64,000 bases of DNA from Richelia sinica FACHB-800 (GTDB lineage: Bacteria; Cyanobacteriota; Cyanobacteriia; Cyanobacteriales; Nostocaceae). Below the pieces are notes generated by a model. The model searched no databases, was not told the origin of the DNA, and saw only the letters and a list, made by a program, of their open reading frames with translations. The DNA is taken from NCBI RefSeq assembly GCF_014698825.1, contig NZ_JACJTT010000009.1, forward strand, positions 1 through 64,000. The letters are read 5' to 3'. Positions 42,391-52,600 of the stretch are shown piece by piece. A program made the position numbers and the translations under genes. Numbering within the stretch: position 1 is the stretch's first letter; every line of letters starts with the position of its first letter.

Positions 42391-42810
42391 TTACTCTCCA
42401 CTACCCTCCCAATCTGGGCAATTTTGATCATCCCAACCATGGGGGTGCATGGCACAGACTAACAAATTACCACCGTAAACTTGACCATGATAATTTTGAC
42501 AGCCCATGCAAGCAGCATTTTGTTCTGGTGTGGCTTCCACGGCATAGGGAAAACCAGGGTCTACATCTGCTATCACGTCTTCTAGTTCCCAGTAAACTTC
42601 TAGCATTGGTTCAGCTAGGTCTTGAAATAACTGGTCAACTTCGGTGACAATGGAAGCTTGCACTTGCTCAGAAATTTCTTCTGTTAGCTCAAAAAAAGCA
42701 TCTACCATATCATTCATTCCTAAGAAGAAGCGCTCAACTTCATCAGCCACAGTTTCGAGGATTTCCACTAAGTCTTTTTGCCACTGTTCCATAAACTGAA
42801 CGCCCCTCAT
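42391..42810 (-). CDS. Conserved cyanobacterial protein with C-terminal Cys/His cluster
   Basis: The 139-aa product (133 aa if started at Met7) has a long acidic helical N-terminal part (about residues 7-80, VEILETVADEVERFFLGMND) and a C-terminal motif with four Cys and nearby His: ACMGCQNYHG, LVCAMHPHG, DDQNCPDWE. The pattern C-x2-C...C-x3-H...C suggests a bound metal, perhaps zinc or an Fe-S cluster. I recognise it only as a protein common in cyanobacteria, without assigned function. It lies directly upstream of queF. Confidence 0.7.
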   Translation of the reverse strand: MRGVQFMEQWQKDLVEILETVADEVERFFLGMNDMVDAFFELTEEISEQVQASIVTEVDQLFQDLAEPMLEVYWELEDVIADVDPGFPYAVEATPEQNAACMGCQNYHGQVYGGNLLVCAMHPHGWDDQNCPDWEGSGE

Positions 42811-42946
42811 ATCTTCTATATTAGGACGCTAGATTTCACCCCAGAGGAAGTGCTTATATTAATTCGTCAACAACGCACATTCACTCAACAGTGTAACGCC
42901 CTTTGCAAGTGCTAACTCAATGCCTACGCGAAAGGAAAAGAATTAT

Positions 42947-43330
42947 TTACTGGTCATGTTTGAGTCGATTTAACTCATTTTTTAATGCTTCTACCTGATC
43001 CCGTAAATTCTTGACATTATCACTTGCTGGTTCTTTGACAGTTGGTTCTTCATCATCCCCAATAATTTCGATGCGACGAGGTTCAGAAGGGGCTGTCTGT
43101 TCAGGCGTTTCTCCAGATGTTTGGGGCTGTTGGGCTTGCTTCATCATCTCTTCGACAAAGCGACGAGCTTCTTCTGTAGTCATCTCGCCTTTTGCCACCA
43201 TCTCATCTGCCAGTTTTTGGACTTGCGATCGCAGTTCGGCTAACTTCCCCCCTGCTTTCTCACCGGCGTAAGAAGCTATACCAACACCGAGGTAAAAAGC
43301 TTTTTGAACAATATCTCCAAAACCAGGCAT
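42947..43330 (-). CDS. Phasin-like coiled-coil small protein
   Basis: The 127-aa product has an N-terminal helical part (IVQKAFYLGVGIASYAGEKA, then a coiled-coil LAELRSQVQKLADEMVAKGE), a Pro/Gln/Glu-rich linker (about 70-100) and a C-terminal leucine-zipper-like helix (LRDQVEALKNELNRLKHD). This matches phasin/PhaF-like domain proteins in cyanobacteria; binding to granules or membranes is possible, but no PHA synthesis gene is near. It lies downstream of the SRP RNA on the same strand. Confidence 0.65.
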   Translation of the reverse strand: MPGFGDIVQKAFYLGVGIASYAGEKAGGKLAELRSQVQKLADEMVAKGEMTTEEARRFVEEMMKQAQQPQTSGETPEQTAPSEPRRIEIIGDDEEPTVKEPASDNVKNLRDQVEALKNELNRLKHDQ

Positions 43331-43349
43331 TGCTGCTGAACGCTCCTAA

Positions 43350-43441
43350 AATGGGGCGACCCGGAGACTAAGCCTACCACAAGCATCTCGTATTGCTGCT
43401 ACCTTCCGGTCCTGACAAGATTTGAGCGTTGAAGTCGCATA
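43350..43441 (-). ncRNA. ffs: Signal recognition particle RNA (4.5S-type, small bacterial SRP RNA)
   Basis: The minus strand contains the invariant domain IV core GTCAGGACCGGAAGGTAGCAG with the GGAA tetraloop region and internal loops, flanked by arms that pair (TCTTG.. with ..AGA; terminal GCGAC near 43436 with GTCGC near 43355). Length is about 92-97 nt. It joins Ffh in targeting membrane proteins. A TATAAG box upstream (near 43452-43457) fits its -10 promoter. Exact ends are estimated from pairing. Confidence 0.92.
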
Positions 43442-43535
43442 GATCCAGGTCTTATAGAATCATAACATTAAAAGTTAAGAATGTGTGGCAAGTGATTTTG
43501 GATTTTTAATTCTCCACGTACTTACCAAAATTTGC

Positions 43536-43802
43536 CTATTCCACGACTATGCGCCATTCGTAAAGCTGGTAGCTAACACAGTCATTTTGGACTAGTGGGT
43601 CTTGGGCCACGATCGCTTTTGCTTCTTCCATTGATGCTGCTTCAAATAGCATCATCCCACCTCCCCGTTGTCCCCAGTAGCCTGTTTTGGCTTTATGACC
43701 CTTATCTATTAAATCTTGTACATAGGCTTTGTGGGCTGGCACATATTGGTCAAAAATGGGTTTATCTACTTTACCTGCTTCTATTTTTACAAACCACGCC
43801 AT
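43536..43802 (-). CDS. YciI family protein
   Basis: The 88-aa product has a ferredoxin-like fold signature of the YciI/dimeric alpha-beta barrel group: FVKIEAGKVDKPIFDQYVPA, HKAYVQDLIDKGH, GGGMMLFEAASMEEAKAIV, QDPLVQNDCVSYQLYEWRI. The conserved His (in AHKAY) and Asp (QDP) are the presumed active pair. YciI proteins are small enzymes or binding proteins of unclear substrate. It is monocistronic. Confidence 0.9.
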   Translation of the reverse strand: MAWFVKIEAGKVDKPIFDQYVPAHKAYVQDLIDKGHKAKTGYWGQRGGGMMLFEAASMEEAKAIVAQDPLVQNDCVSYQLYEWRIVVE

Positions 43803-43945
43803 AGGAATTTTAGATTGAGGATTTGAGGGTTGGATGAAAATCTTGTGTGTTTAATTCAAAATATCACGATTTATTATCGAATTAGTTATATATCATCTAT
43901 TTGTATTATCATTCAGGCTAATTTTCTTTTTTTTCCTTTAATCCT

Positions 43946-44494
43946 TTGAAAAATCGCTTTTTTATCGCTATTTTGCCACCTGCACCTATTCAAGTTTACG
44001 CCAACGAAATTAAGCAATATTTTGCCGATAAATATAGTAGCCGTGGCGCACAAAAGTCTCCGCCCCATATCACTCTATATCCTCCCTTTGCATGGTTAGA
44101 TGCAGATGTGTCGGTGTTAGAAACCACCTTGAGGGAATTTGCTCAGACACAGCAGCCATTTGTCATTAACCTCAAGGGATTTGCAGCTTTTCCACCCCGT
44201 GTCATTTATCTAAATGTGGAGAGAAGTCAAGAACTATTGAGGATGCAAGCAGCTTTAATGGCATATTTAGAGACTCGTTTAGGACTAGTAGATCCAGTTA
44301 GCCAACAGCGACCCTTTGTTCCCCATATGACTGTGGCCTTTCGTGACTTAAGCAAACAAAATTTTCACGCAGCTTGGCCTGAGTTTCAAAACCGTCAGGT
44401 AGAGTTCACCTTTACAGCTAGCCATCTGACTTTACTGCTGCACGATGGTCAACGCTGGAATGTGAAAACAGATTTCCCTTGTGTGGGAGTCTAG
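43946..44494 (+). CDS. 2'-5' RNA ligase family protein (LigT/2H phosphoesterase-like)
   Basis: The 182-aa product has the two HxT motifs of the 2H phosphoesterase superfamily: HITL with His41 and HMTV with His127, each preceded by Pro. Members include LigT RNA ligase and cyclic phosphodiesterases that open 2',3'-cyclic phosphates; the exact reaction is not predictable. The frame begins with TTG at 43946 after a T-rich stretch, and no ATG fits the conserved start (RFFIAILPPAP), so TTG is the likely start. Confidence 0.85.
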   Translation: MKNRFFIAILPPAPIQVYANEIKQYFADKYSSRGAQKSPPHITLYPPFAWLDADVSVLETTLREFAQTQQPFVINLKGFAAFPPRVIYLNVERSQELLRMQAALMAYLETRLGLVDPVSQQRPFVPHMTVAFRDLSKQNFHAAWPEFQNRQVEFTFTASHLTLLLHDGQRWNVKTDFPCVGV

Positions 44495-44536
44495 GGTGGA
44501 CTTTGATCATTTCCTTTACAAATGTTAATCATATTT

Positions 44537-44554
44537 GTTACACTTCTTTACATA
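44537..44554 (+). promoter_or_regulatory. HLR1 box (RpaB site) upstream of the high-light-inducible gene
   Basis: GTTACACT-TC-TTTACATA fits the HLR1 consensus of two (G/T)TTACA(T/A)(T/A) half-sites spaced by two bases, with one mismatch. It ends 30 bp before the ATG. HLR1 is bound by the response regulator RpaB, which controls high-light genes including hli genes. Two inverted ATTTGT/ACAAAT segments flank it. Confidence 0.6.
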
Positions 44555-44584
44555 ACAAATGTATTTGTATTGGGGATAAAAATA

Positions 44585-44800
44585 ATGAGTAGCAATGGTT
44601 CTTTGATTGATAATCAAGGTAAAATGAACAACTTTGCCGTTGAGCCAAAGGTATATGTAGATGAGCAAGGCGATCGCACCGGCTTTACCACTTATGCAGA
44701 ACTCCTCAATGGCCGTTTAGCCATGATTGGTTTCCTCTCTCTCATCATTCTGGAAGCGATGACCGGACACGGTGTGATTGGTGTTTTGAAAAATCTGTAG
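44585..44800 (+). CDS. High-light-inducible protein (HLIP, chlorophyll a/b-binding-like, one helix)
   Basis: Starting from ATG 44585 (not the in-frame ATG at 44522) the protein is 71 aa. Its single transmembrane helix has the chlorophyll-binding signature AELLNGRLAMIGF (Glu39, Asn42, Arg44) followed by LSLIILEAMTGHGVIG, as in HliC/HliD and Scp proteins. HLIPs bind chlorophyll and carotenoid, dissipate energy, and assist photosystem assembly in thylakoids under high light. A HLR1-like box sits upstream. The long hydrophilic N-terminal part (about 33 aa) is typical of Nostocales forms. Confidence 0.92.
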   Translation: MSSNGSLIDNQGKMNNFAVEPKVYVDEQGDRTGFTTYAELLNGRLAMIGFLSLIILEAMTGHGVIGVLKNL

Positions 44801-44807
44801 TTCAGAA

Positions 44808-44868
44808 GTATGCCTACGGCACGCTGCGCGAACAGGAGTTCAGGAGTTCAGGAGTTCAGAAGTTACAG
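44808..44868. repeat. Dispersed GC-rich repeat with CAGGAGTT tandem units
   Basis: GTATGCCTACGGCACGCTGC, then CGCGAACAGGAGTT and three CAGGAGTT/CAGAAGTT units, form the same dispersed repeat as at 2641, 13168 and (inverted) 61114. It follows the HLIP stop by 8 bp. Confidence 0.75.
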
Positions 44869-44872
44869 AAGC

Positions 44873-45030
44873 AGGACTTACGCAAAATATCTCTGAAACT
44901 CTCTTTCCTATCTCTACGGGACGCTACGCGAACGTTTCCTTCGTTCCTTCTCTTCGAGACGCTTCGCGTTAGCGGAGCTTTCGCCTTAGCGATACGTGGT
45001 TAATTCTTTCGCAACTTGTGCGTAAGCCCT
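44873..45030. mobile_element. MITE-like element with AGGACTTACGCA terminal inverted repeats
   Basis: AGGACTTACGCA at 44873-44884 and TGCGTAAGCCCT at 45019-45030 are inverse complements with one mismatch, bounding 158 bp. The interior is palindrome-rich (CTACGGGACGCTACGCGAAC; GAGACGCTTCGCGTTAGCGG) and encodes nothing. No clear target duplication could be seen. It belongs to a non-autonomous repeat type common in Nostocales. Confidence 0.65.
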
Positions 45031-45154
45031 AAGAAGTATAGCTAAAGCCACGCCGCCCTATTAGAAGTTATTGAAAAAAATATTTGTGAGAGACGTTACA
45101 TGTAACGTCTCTACTTGTATGTGAGGAAAAATAATTTTCTGGTATGCGAGAGAA

Positions 45155-45667
45155 TTAATGCTGAATTTCTAAATTGAGGATGTAAGCACCCAGTTGAACC
45201 TTATCTGACCACAATTCGTATTCTAGTCGGAGATGTTCTGGTAAGCGTTCTCCGCTTAAATGTAAGCTTTTGGTAAAGTTGCGTAAGCGAATTGGTTCAT
45301 AGGATTGTAATGATTCGGTGGGTAGCCAATAACGGCTGATACCATAAACACCATGTTCCCAAAAATGACGGTAACTCACTTGAGCGTTACCTTGCATAGT
45401 CATAATGACTCGACTGGGGGAAATTTCTAACCACAACACTCGTGGACTACTAGGGGGATAAACTTGTTTGTGAGTTGGTGCTGGTGTCTCTTCTGAATTA
45501 AAAGAAGTGGAAACTTCACAAGTAATCAGCGGTGGGGCAGTCAGAAGTAAATGAAAGCGGTGAGTATCTTTTTGATACAATGTGCCAGCAGTTTCAACCA
45601 CAGACCAAACTGGCAAGTCTGTGGAAATCAAAGATAAGCAGACGGGTTTGCGGTGGTGGGTGAGCAT
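45155..45667 (-). CDS. Conserved cyanobacterial hypothetical protein
   Basis: The 170-aa product has no signal peptide or membrane segment. Motif-like stretches are WSVVETAGTLYQKDTHRFHL, WLEISPSRVIMTMQGNAQVS, HFWEHGVYGISRYWLPTE and LEYELWSDKVQLGAYILNLE, with many aromatic and His residues. I do not recognise the family. It is on the opposite strand to its neighbours and stands alone, and it ends next to the MITE-like element. Confidence 0.6.
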   Translation of the reverse strand: MLTHHRKPVCLSLISTDLPVWSVVETAGTLYQKDTHRFHLLLTAPPLITCEVSTSFNSEETPAPTHKQVYPPSSPRVLWLEISPSRVIMTMQGNAQVSYRHFWEHGVYGISRYWLPTESLQSYEPIRLRNFTKSLHLSGERLPEHLRLEYELWSDKVQLGAYILNLEIQH

Positions 45668-46225
45668 GGGAGCGATTAGAACTAGGAGCGATTAAACAAG
45701 AGGAACTGGGGAATGACGACTAAAATTTCAGCAACTCAATTACCGTTAATCATTATGCTGTGACGCTTTTAGACAAGCATATTGAAGCATAGAGGTTTTA
45801 TGGATACTAGGGGAATGATGCAACTTATAGCCCCAGTAAATGAGTCAAACCTGCTTCATATTAACTGAATATTTTGTTTTTTTAATCTAGACAAATCAGG
45901 ATGAAAAAAGTTACAATATAAGGTTATACAGCATTAATGAGATTTGCCAATAATTAGTTTTTTCTTAATAAAACCTAGTCATAAACTAGGAAAAAGTCGG
46001 AAAAACCAGCTAGGTGAATATGGCTATCGGAACAGATGTAAATAATAATGAAGAAGTTTTGACAAGAGCCAGAAACTAGGTAATAAAAAGCGGTAGGAAA
46101 TAGACAGGAATTTCAGTAAGTTTGAGAGAACAAAAAACGATAGGATACTAGGGTGGAAGTCAGCAGTGACAGTAAATGCAGTCGCTGATCAACTTCATGA
46201 TCTATTCAAAAGCCAGTGTATCCTA
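45668..46225. other. Intergenic region upstream of aroA
   Basis: This 558-bp AT-rich stretch lies between divergent genes. It has a small hairpin CCTAGTCATAAACTAGG near 45976-45992 and a GTG-started in-frame extension of aroA from 46166. I found no RNA gene or known riboswitch core. Confidence 0.45.
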
Positions 46226-47575
46226 ATGTCGGCTGCTGTTATAACCGTAGAAACTCAAGAAGACGCTACTCATAAGTTAATTATTCATTGTCCCCCTTCC
46301 AGACTCTCCCTACAGGGTCGGATTCAGATTCCCGGGGACAAATCTATTTCCCACCGAGCTTTAATGTTGGGTGCGATCGCTGAAGGTGAAACTCAGATCC
46401 AAGGATTGCTGTTAGGAGAAGACCCCCGCAGCACTGCTAGCTGTTTTCAAGCTTTAGGTGCAGAAATTTCGGAACTAAATACAGAGTTAGTCAAGGTCAA
46501 AGGAATTGGCTTAGGAAATTTCCAAGAACCTGTGGATGTGTTGAATGCTGGTAATTCTGGCACAACCATCAGATTGATGTTAGGGTTGTTGGCATCCCAT
46601 GACGGCAGATTTTTTACTGTGACTGGTGATGGTTCGTTGCGATCGCGTCCCATGTCCCGCGTAGTTAAGCCTTTGCAACAAATGGGAGCAGCTATTTGGG
46701 GACGGAAAGATAATTCCCTTGCACCCTTAGCCATTCGAGGACAAGCACTCAAAGGCATTCACTATCATTCTCCCATTGCCTCAGCACAAGTCAAGTCTTG
46801 TATTTTATTGGCAGGATTGAATACGGAAGGAAAAACCACGGTCACTGAACCTGCGGTATCACGGGATCATAGTGAACGAATGCTGAGAGCATTTGGTGCT
46901 GAAGTGAGTGTAGACCCAGAAACCAAGAGTGTGACGGTGACAGGCCAAGCTAAATTATATGGGCAAAAAGTGGTGGTTCCCGGTGATATTAGTTCTGCGG
47001 CCTTTTGGTTAGTTGCAGGGGCCATTGTTCCTGATTCCGAATTAGTCATTGAAAATGTAGGTGTAAATCCCACCCGCACCGGGATTTTAGAAGCCTTAGA
47101 ATTAATGGGAGCAGATATCCAAAGGGAGAATGAGAGGGAAGTAGCAGGGGAACCAGTCGCAGATTTGCGGGTACGTTCTAGTCAGTTAAAAAGCTGCACC
47201 ATTGCTGGAGATATCATTCCCAGATTAATTGATGAGGTGCCCATTTTAGCAGTAGCGGCAATTTTTGCCGAAGGTACAACCGTGATTCGCGATGCAGCAG
47301 AGTTAAGGGTGAAAGAAAGCGATCGCATTACGGTGATGGCCCAGCAACTCAATAAAATGGGTGCAAAGGTGACCGAGTTACCTGATGGGATGGAAATTAC
47401 CGGGGGTACACCCTTGGTGGGTACAGATGTTGATAGCTATACAGATCATCGTATTGCTATGAGTTTAGCGATCGCGGCTCTGAGAGCTAATGGTATCACC
47501 ACCATCCACCGTGCTGAGGCCGCAGCCATTTCTTACCCCAACTTCACCCATACCCTAGCGGAAATTTGCCGTTAA
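46226..47575 (+). CDS. aroA: 3-phosphoshikimate 1-carboxyvinyltransferase (EPSP synthase)
   Basis: From ATG 46226 the protein is about 449 aa: [19 protein letters not shown] (phosphoshikimate/PEP binding), [45 protein letters not shown], then [15 protein letters not shown] and [10 protein letters not shown] near the end. The RDHSERML segment fits class II EPSP synthases such as CP4, rather than the E. coli class I. It joins PEP to shikimate-3-phosphate in aromatic amino acid synthesis. A GTG at 46166 would add 20 residues; ATG 46226 agrees better with the family start. Confidence 0.93.
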   Translation: MSAAVITVETQEDATHKLIIHCPPSRLSLQGRIQIPGDKSISHRALMLGAIAEGETQIQGLLLGEDPRSTASCFQALGAEISELNTELVKVKGIGLGNFQEPVDVLNAGNSGTTIRLMLGLLASHDGRFFTVTGDGSLRSRPMSRVVKPLQQMGAAIWGRKDNSLAPLAIRGQALKGIHYHSPIASAQVKSCILLAGLNTEGKTTVTEPAVSRDHSERMLRAFGAEVSVDPETKSVTVTGQAKLYGQKVVVPGDISSAAFWLVAGAIVPDSELVIENVGVNPTRTGILEALELMGADIQRENEREVAGEPVADLRVRSSQLKSCTIAGDIIPRLIDEVPILAVAAIFAEGTTVIRDAAELRVKESDRITVMAQQLNKMGAKVTELPDGMEITGGTPLVGTDVDSYTDHRIAMSLAIAALRANGITTIHRAEAAAISYPNFTHTLAEICR

Positions 47576-47600
47576 GAAACTCAATTCCACCAAACATCTG

Positions 47601-47691
47601 TAGGGTGTGTTATGCCACAGGCTAACGCACCTTGATAGCACCGCCATAAAATAATAATGGTGCGTTAGGTGAAAGACCATCACGCACCCTA
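47601..47691. repeat. Inverted-repeat element, TAGGGTGTGT ends
   Basis: TAGGGTGTGT (47601-47610) and ACGCACCCTA (47682-47691) are inverse complements with one mismatch, bounding 91 bp with an inner GGTGCGTTAG. It lies just after aroA. Confidence 0.65.
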
Positions 47692-47726
47692 TTGGACTAA
47701 CACGACTAAAATGTTGCAGAAAAATT

Positions 47727-47799
47727 GTAGGTTGGGTTGATTTAAGGAAACCCAACCACAATATTTGAGTTGGGTTGCGCTGCGCTTAACCCAACCTAC
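47727..47799. repeat. MITE-like element, GTAGGTTGGGTT perfect ends
   Basis: GTAGGTTGGGTT (47727-47738) and AACCCAACCTAC (47788-47799) are perfect inverse complements bounding 73 bp. A second internal pair GGGTT/AACCC gives a stem. This is a repeat type common in filamentous cyanobacteria. Confidence 0.7.
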
Positions 47800-47833
47800 G
47801 GCTAAAACTGAGATAACCAAAGGCTTTTAGCAC

Positions 47834-47870
47834 TGTCACCTGTCACCTGTCACCTGTCACCTGTCACCTG
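47834..47870. repeat. TGTCACC heptamer tandem repeat (STRR)
   Basis: Five TGTCACC units in a row lie 7 bp before the gatC stop. They are the inverse of the GGTGACA units at 10976 and 61033. Confidence 0.85.
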
Positions 47871-47876
47871 CTATAC

Positions 47877-48167
47877 CTAATCACCATTGAGGATTTTTGG
47901 TACTTTAAAAAAGTCACCTTCTTGATCAGGTGCACAGTTGAGGATAGCATCTCGCTCAGGATAGGGTTTTAACTCATCTTCCCGCGTGATATTTTTGACA
48001 TCAATGGCTCTAGTTGTAGGTGGAACATTGCTGACATCTAGTTGATTCAGTTGTTCTACATAATCGAGAATGCTGCCTAATTGGGTGGTAAATTTTTCTT
48101 CTTCGTCAGATGTCAATTCTAAACGAGCCAAATTAGCAACTTTGCGGACTAGTTCACGGTCAATCAT
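47877..48167 (-). CDS. gatC: Glutamyl-tRNA(Gln)/aspartyl-tRNA(Asn) amidotransferase subunit C
   Basis: The 96-aa protein has the standard GatC N-terminus VRKVANLARLELTSDEEEKF and LGSILDYVEQLNQLDVSNV, followed by REDELKPYPERDAILNCAPD and FFKVPKIL. GatC is the small belt subunit around GatA in the GatCAB complex that makes Gln-tRNA(Gln). gatA and gatB are elsewhere. It is 21 bp from the ycf3 gene on the same strand and probably shares its transcript. Confidence 0.95.
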   Translation of the reverse strand: MIDRELVRKVANLARLELTSDEEEKFTTQLGSILDYVEQLNQLDVSNVPPTTRAIDVKNITREDELKPYPERDAILNCAPDQEGDFFKVPKILNGD

Positions 48168-48188
48168 AGGTTGTGAGTAAATTGGGAA

Positions 48189-48710
48189 TTAGAAGAATAC
48201 ATCAATTTGCGATCGCCCGGTGGTTTTTAACCAGTTTTGGGCTTCAATATAGTTGTTAGGAGCCAGACGAATCGCTCTAATCCAATAATCAGCAGCTTTA
48301 TCTAATAAAGCCTCTCCTCCGTCAGTGTCCCCCTCTTCCTTGGCTTTTTCCCCTTGATAATGATAAATCACGGCGATGTTATTCAATGCTTGGGGTAGAC
48401 GTGGATTTAGCTCAATTGCTTGGTGATACAACTCTAGAGCCTTGTTATGATCTCCGTTACTGGCATAGATTAACCCCATATTATAGAGAATGTAGCTCTT
48501 ATCGTTGGGGTCTTCTTCCAGTGATAAAGCTTCTGCGTAGTAATCTAGTGCTTCGGCATATTCTCCTTCTGCCTGTGCCGACATCCCATCTCGGTAATAA
48601 ACAAATGCTTCTTTGGCTTTTCTGTTAGCTGGCAGCAGTTTGAGGATAAGGTCTGCCATGACGGTAAAGGACTTGTCAATAAAGTTATCGTTTTTCTGGG
48701 TTCTTGGCAT
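48189..48710 (-). CDS. ycf3: Photosystem I assembly protein Ycf3
   Basis: The 173-aa product has three TPR motifs in residues about 35-155 ([60 protein letters not shown]) and the conserved N-terminus [19 protein letters not shown]. Ycf3 is a thylakoid-associated chaperone for PsaA/PsaB assembly and is also present in plastid genomes. Length and motif layout are normal. gatC follows by 21 bp. Confidence 0.96.
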   Translation of the reverse strand: MPRTQKNDNFIDKSFTVMADLILKLLPANRKAKEAFVYYRDGMSAQAEGEYAEALDYYAEALSLEEDPNDKSYILYNMGLIYASNGDHNKALELYHQAIELNPRLPQALNNIAVIYHYQGEKAKEEGDTDGGEALLDKAADYWIRAIRLAPNNYIEAQNWLKTTGRSQIDVFF

Positions 48711-49695
48711 ATGTGCCTCTATGGTGGCTCAAAGGAAGCAGACTTTGTTTACTAATTAATTCTCGTAGATTGGTATCTGGCTATCAGGATACCCCATAGT
48801 TAATTTAACTGATTTGGGGTGAGTTCTCCTCATCCCTTGATGATGATTTGAGCAAAGGATGTAATACTTGGTATAATATTAATCTTATTTTCGCTTCAGT
48901 ATTTAGGCGGAAATTATTGAATATCTTAAAAATTTTAATAGATTTTATTCAATTCAAATTATTATAGTTATCTATCAAATGTAAAATTAAATTGTTCTGA
49001 AAATTTCCACAAAAACTACACAAATACTATTCATACTGCCCATGTTAACTGGTTCTATTTCTATTGTCTTTAGAGACAAATTTCTCTCTTGACACTAGAT
49101 TGTCCAGATAACTTGCTGATTATAGATAAACCAAAATTCCAGTAGATTATGTGCAATTTTCCATTGATGAGTGACATATGGAAAGATGTCCAATACCTTG
49201 GGTTATTCTCTGACCTAAATTGATCAATCTAGTTATGTTCTCAACCAGATTGATAGTTCAGATTTAAAAGAGCATGACATTAACAAGAGAAAAGCCTTTT
49301 TAGTCACTATTAAATAGTTCAGCAAAAATACTTTATAAAACCTGCAACCAGCAGGAAATAGAATTGAATCATCAACGTCCAATTTCAGTATCTGTAAAAG
49401 ATTAGTAACTAATTACGCTGAAGTCATTTCACTCTGCTACTGTAAGAACTACTATTCCTACCGCAAGGGTCATTTCACCAAATGACATTAACACTGAAAT
49501 AGGATATCAATGTAAAGTCAATCAGTTCAAAATACCTCTTGTATTCTCTTCCTGTGTTGCTTAAGCTTCAATTATTGAGAGATCGAGTAAAAAAAATCAC
49601 CGGGTTTTCTGTTTTTGTCTGTCTCTCGGAAGTAGAAAAATCAGTCCCAAGAGGTCAATATAACTTCGGTGCTAAAAGTATTAATTACCACTGCA
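48711..49695. other. Long AT-rich intergenic region upstream of the giant kinase
   Basis: This 985-bp region separates divergent genes ycf3 and the 1750-aa kinase. TTGGTATAATATT near 48869 is a -10-like element on the + strand. I found no tRNA, no repeat and no coding frame with convincing composition. Its length suggests a long leader or regulatory region for the kinase. Confidence 0.45.
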
Positions 49696-52600
49696 ATGGC
49701 AACTCCAGCAATCTCCGGTTATCAAATTATCGAACAAGTCTATTGTGGTTCCAGAACTATTGTTTATCGTGCCATGCGTGAGCAAGATTCTGCTGCGGTG
49801 GTGATTAAACTTTTAGCTTCTGAATATCCAACTTTCAATGAACTATTGCAATTTCGTAATCAATATACCATTACTCGCAATTTAAATATTCCTGGTATAA
49901 TTCATTCTTTATCTCTCGAACCTTATCTCAATAGTTATGCTTTAGTAATGGAGGACTTTGGTGGTGTTTCTTTACGAGAATACTGTCAGAATCAACATCT
50001 GTTACTACAGGAATTTTTAGAAATAGCTTTGCAATTAGCAGATATTATCTATCAACTGTATTTGCAACGGATCATCCATAAAGATATCAAACCAGCAAAT
50101 ATTCTCATTAACCCCGACAGTAAACAAATTAAATTAATTGATTTTAGTGTTGCGACTTTACTTCCTAGAGATACTCAAACAATTATTAGTCCCAATGGTT
50201 TAGAAGGAACCCTTGCTTATATTTCCCCTGAACAAACAGGGAGAATGAATCGGGGCATCGATTACCGTAGTGATTTTTATTCCCTCGGTGTTACGTTTTT
50301 TCAATTGCTGACGGGACATTTACCCTTTCCTTCCCATGATCCAATGGAATTGGTGCATTGTCACATTGCTAAACAACCACCATCATTAGCAGAGATTAAC
50401 TTTGACAACGGAGAAGCAAGACCAAAAATCCCACCTGTTCTGTATGAGATTGTCATAAAGTTAATGGCTAAAAATGCTGAGGAACGCTATCAAAGTGCTT
50501 TGGGCTTAAAATATGACTTAGAAAAGTGCATGAAGCAATTGCAAAAACATGGTCATATTCCATCTTTCCGCATTGGGGAGAGAGATATATGCGATCGCTT
50601 CCTGATTCCAGAGAAATTATATGGTAGAGAAGCGGAAGTCCAGCAACTGCTCCAAGTATTTACCAGAATTGCTGGATGTCAAGACAGAGCAACAAATTTT
50701 AATGATTCTCCCTTAAATCCACTTTCCCCATCTTCAGAAGCAGTAGTCCATCGTGAAATCATGTTAGTCACTGGGCATTCTGGCATTGGCAAAACTGCCG
50801 TTGTTAACGAAATTCACAAACCCATTATCAGACAAAGAGGCTACTTTATTAAAGGTAAATTTGACCAATTTCATCGCAATATTCCTTTTTCTGGGTTCGT
50901 GCAAGCTTTCCGCGATTTAATGGGACAATTATTTACAGAAAGTGATGAAAAACTACAACAATGGAAAACGAAAATTCTTGCTGCTTTGGGTGAAAATGCC
51001 CAGGCAATTGTGGAAGTTATTCCCGAATTAGAACAAATCATTGGTAAACAGCCACCAGTATTAGAATTATCAGCCACTGCTGCTCAAAATCGCTTTAATT
51101 TACTATTCCCGAAATTTATTCAATTATTTACCAATCCAGAACATCCCTTAGTCATATTTCTCGATGATTTGCAATGGACTGATTCAGCCTCTTGGAAATT
51201 AATCCAATTACTGATGAGTGATGATCACAGTCAGTATTTATTATTAATTGGGGCATATCGGGATAATGAAATTTATCCTGAACATCCTTTATTTTCCACC
51301 TTGGAAGAATTGCAAAAATCTGCTGTTTTCATTAATTTAATTAACCTTAAACCATTAGACCAATGGCAATTAAATCAATTAGTCGCTGATACTTTAGGCT
51401 GTGCAGAAGATTTGGCCTTTCCTCTCTCTCGTTTAATTGCTCAAAAAACTCAAGGCAATCCTTTTTTTGCGACTCAATTTCTCAAAGCCTTACATCAAGA
51501 GGGATTAATTCAATTTAATTGGCAAGAAGGTTGTTGGCAATGTGAACTATCGCAGATTAATCAAGAATCCCTGACTGATGATGTGGTGGAATTGATGATT
51601 CAGCAGGTACATAAATTGCCAAAACCAACCCAGGAAATTCTCAAATTAGCAGCATGTATTGGTAATCAATTTAGTTTAAATACTTTAGCAATTATTTCTA
51701 AGCAATCGGAAATAGCAACAGCAACTTGTTTATGGAGTGCTTTACAGGCAGGATTGGTGTTGCCTCAAAGTGAAGTTTATAAATTTTATCAAAAATGTGA
51801 TGGCTTATTACCTACAGCTAATTTGCATATATCTGAGGCAGTGGCTAACTATAAATTTTTACATGACCGAGTTCAACAAGCTGCTTACGCAATGATTCCT
51901 CAACATGATAAACAAGGAACTCATTTGGCAATTGGTCACTTACTCTTGATAAATATTCCTGAGAAAGAACGAAAAGACAATATTTTTAATATTGTCAATC
52001 AACTCAACTTGGGAATAGATTGTATTACATCTAATTACGAAAAATATGAATTGGCTAAATTGAATCTAATTGCGGGTGAAAAATCCAGAAATGCCACGGC
52101 TTATAATGCGGCTTTTAAATATTTGAATTTAGCAATAGGAATATTGCCAGCAGATGCTTGGGAAACAGAATATGGTCTGACTTTATCATTACATGAAGTT
52201 GGGGCAGAGGTTGCTTTTCTTAGTGGGGAATTTGCCCAGATGTCCGAGATAATTAATATTGTTTTACATCAAGCCAGATCACTGTTAGATACAATTAAAA
52301 TCTACGAAATTAGAATTCAGGCATATGCTGTTCAGAACCAACAATTGGCAGCTTTTCAAACAGCTTTAAATATCTTAAAAAAATTAGAAATCATTTTTCC
52401 TGAACAACCTAGTTTATCTGATATTCAAACTGCTTTTGCGGAAACTAAAGCAAAATTTCTGGCTAAATCTCTAGATGAATTGATGAATTCACCAGCGACA
52501 GAAGATTCCCAGGTGTTAGCAGCAATGCGACTTTTATTAATTTCTTCTGCTTGTTCTTATATTGCTGCACCCCAAGTTATGCCTTTGATTGCCCTAAAAC

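Noticed and set aside
45668-46225. Riboswitch in the aroA leader
   Set aside because: Only a small CCTAGT/ACTAGG hairpin is present; no core of a known riboswitch class could be traced.
46867-47079. Minus-strand frame inside aroA
   Set aside because: It is a shadow of the EPSP synthase frame.
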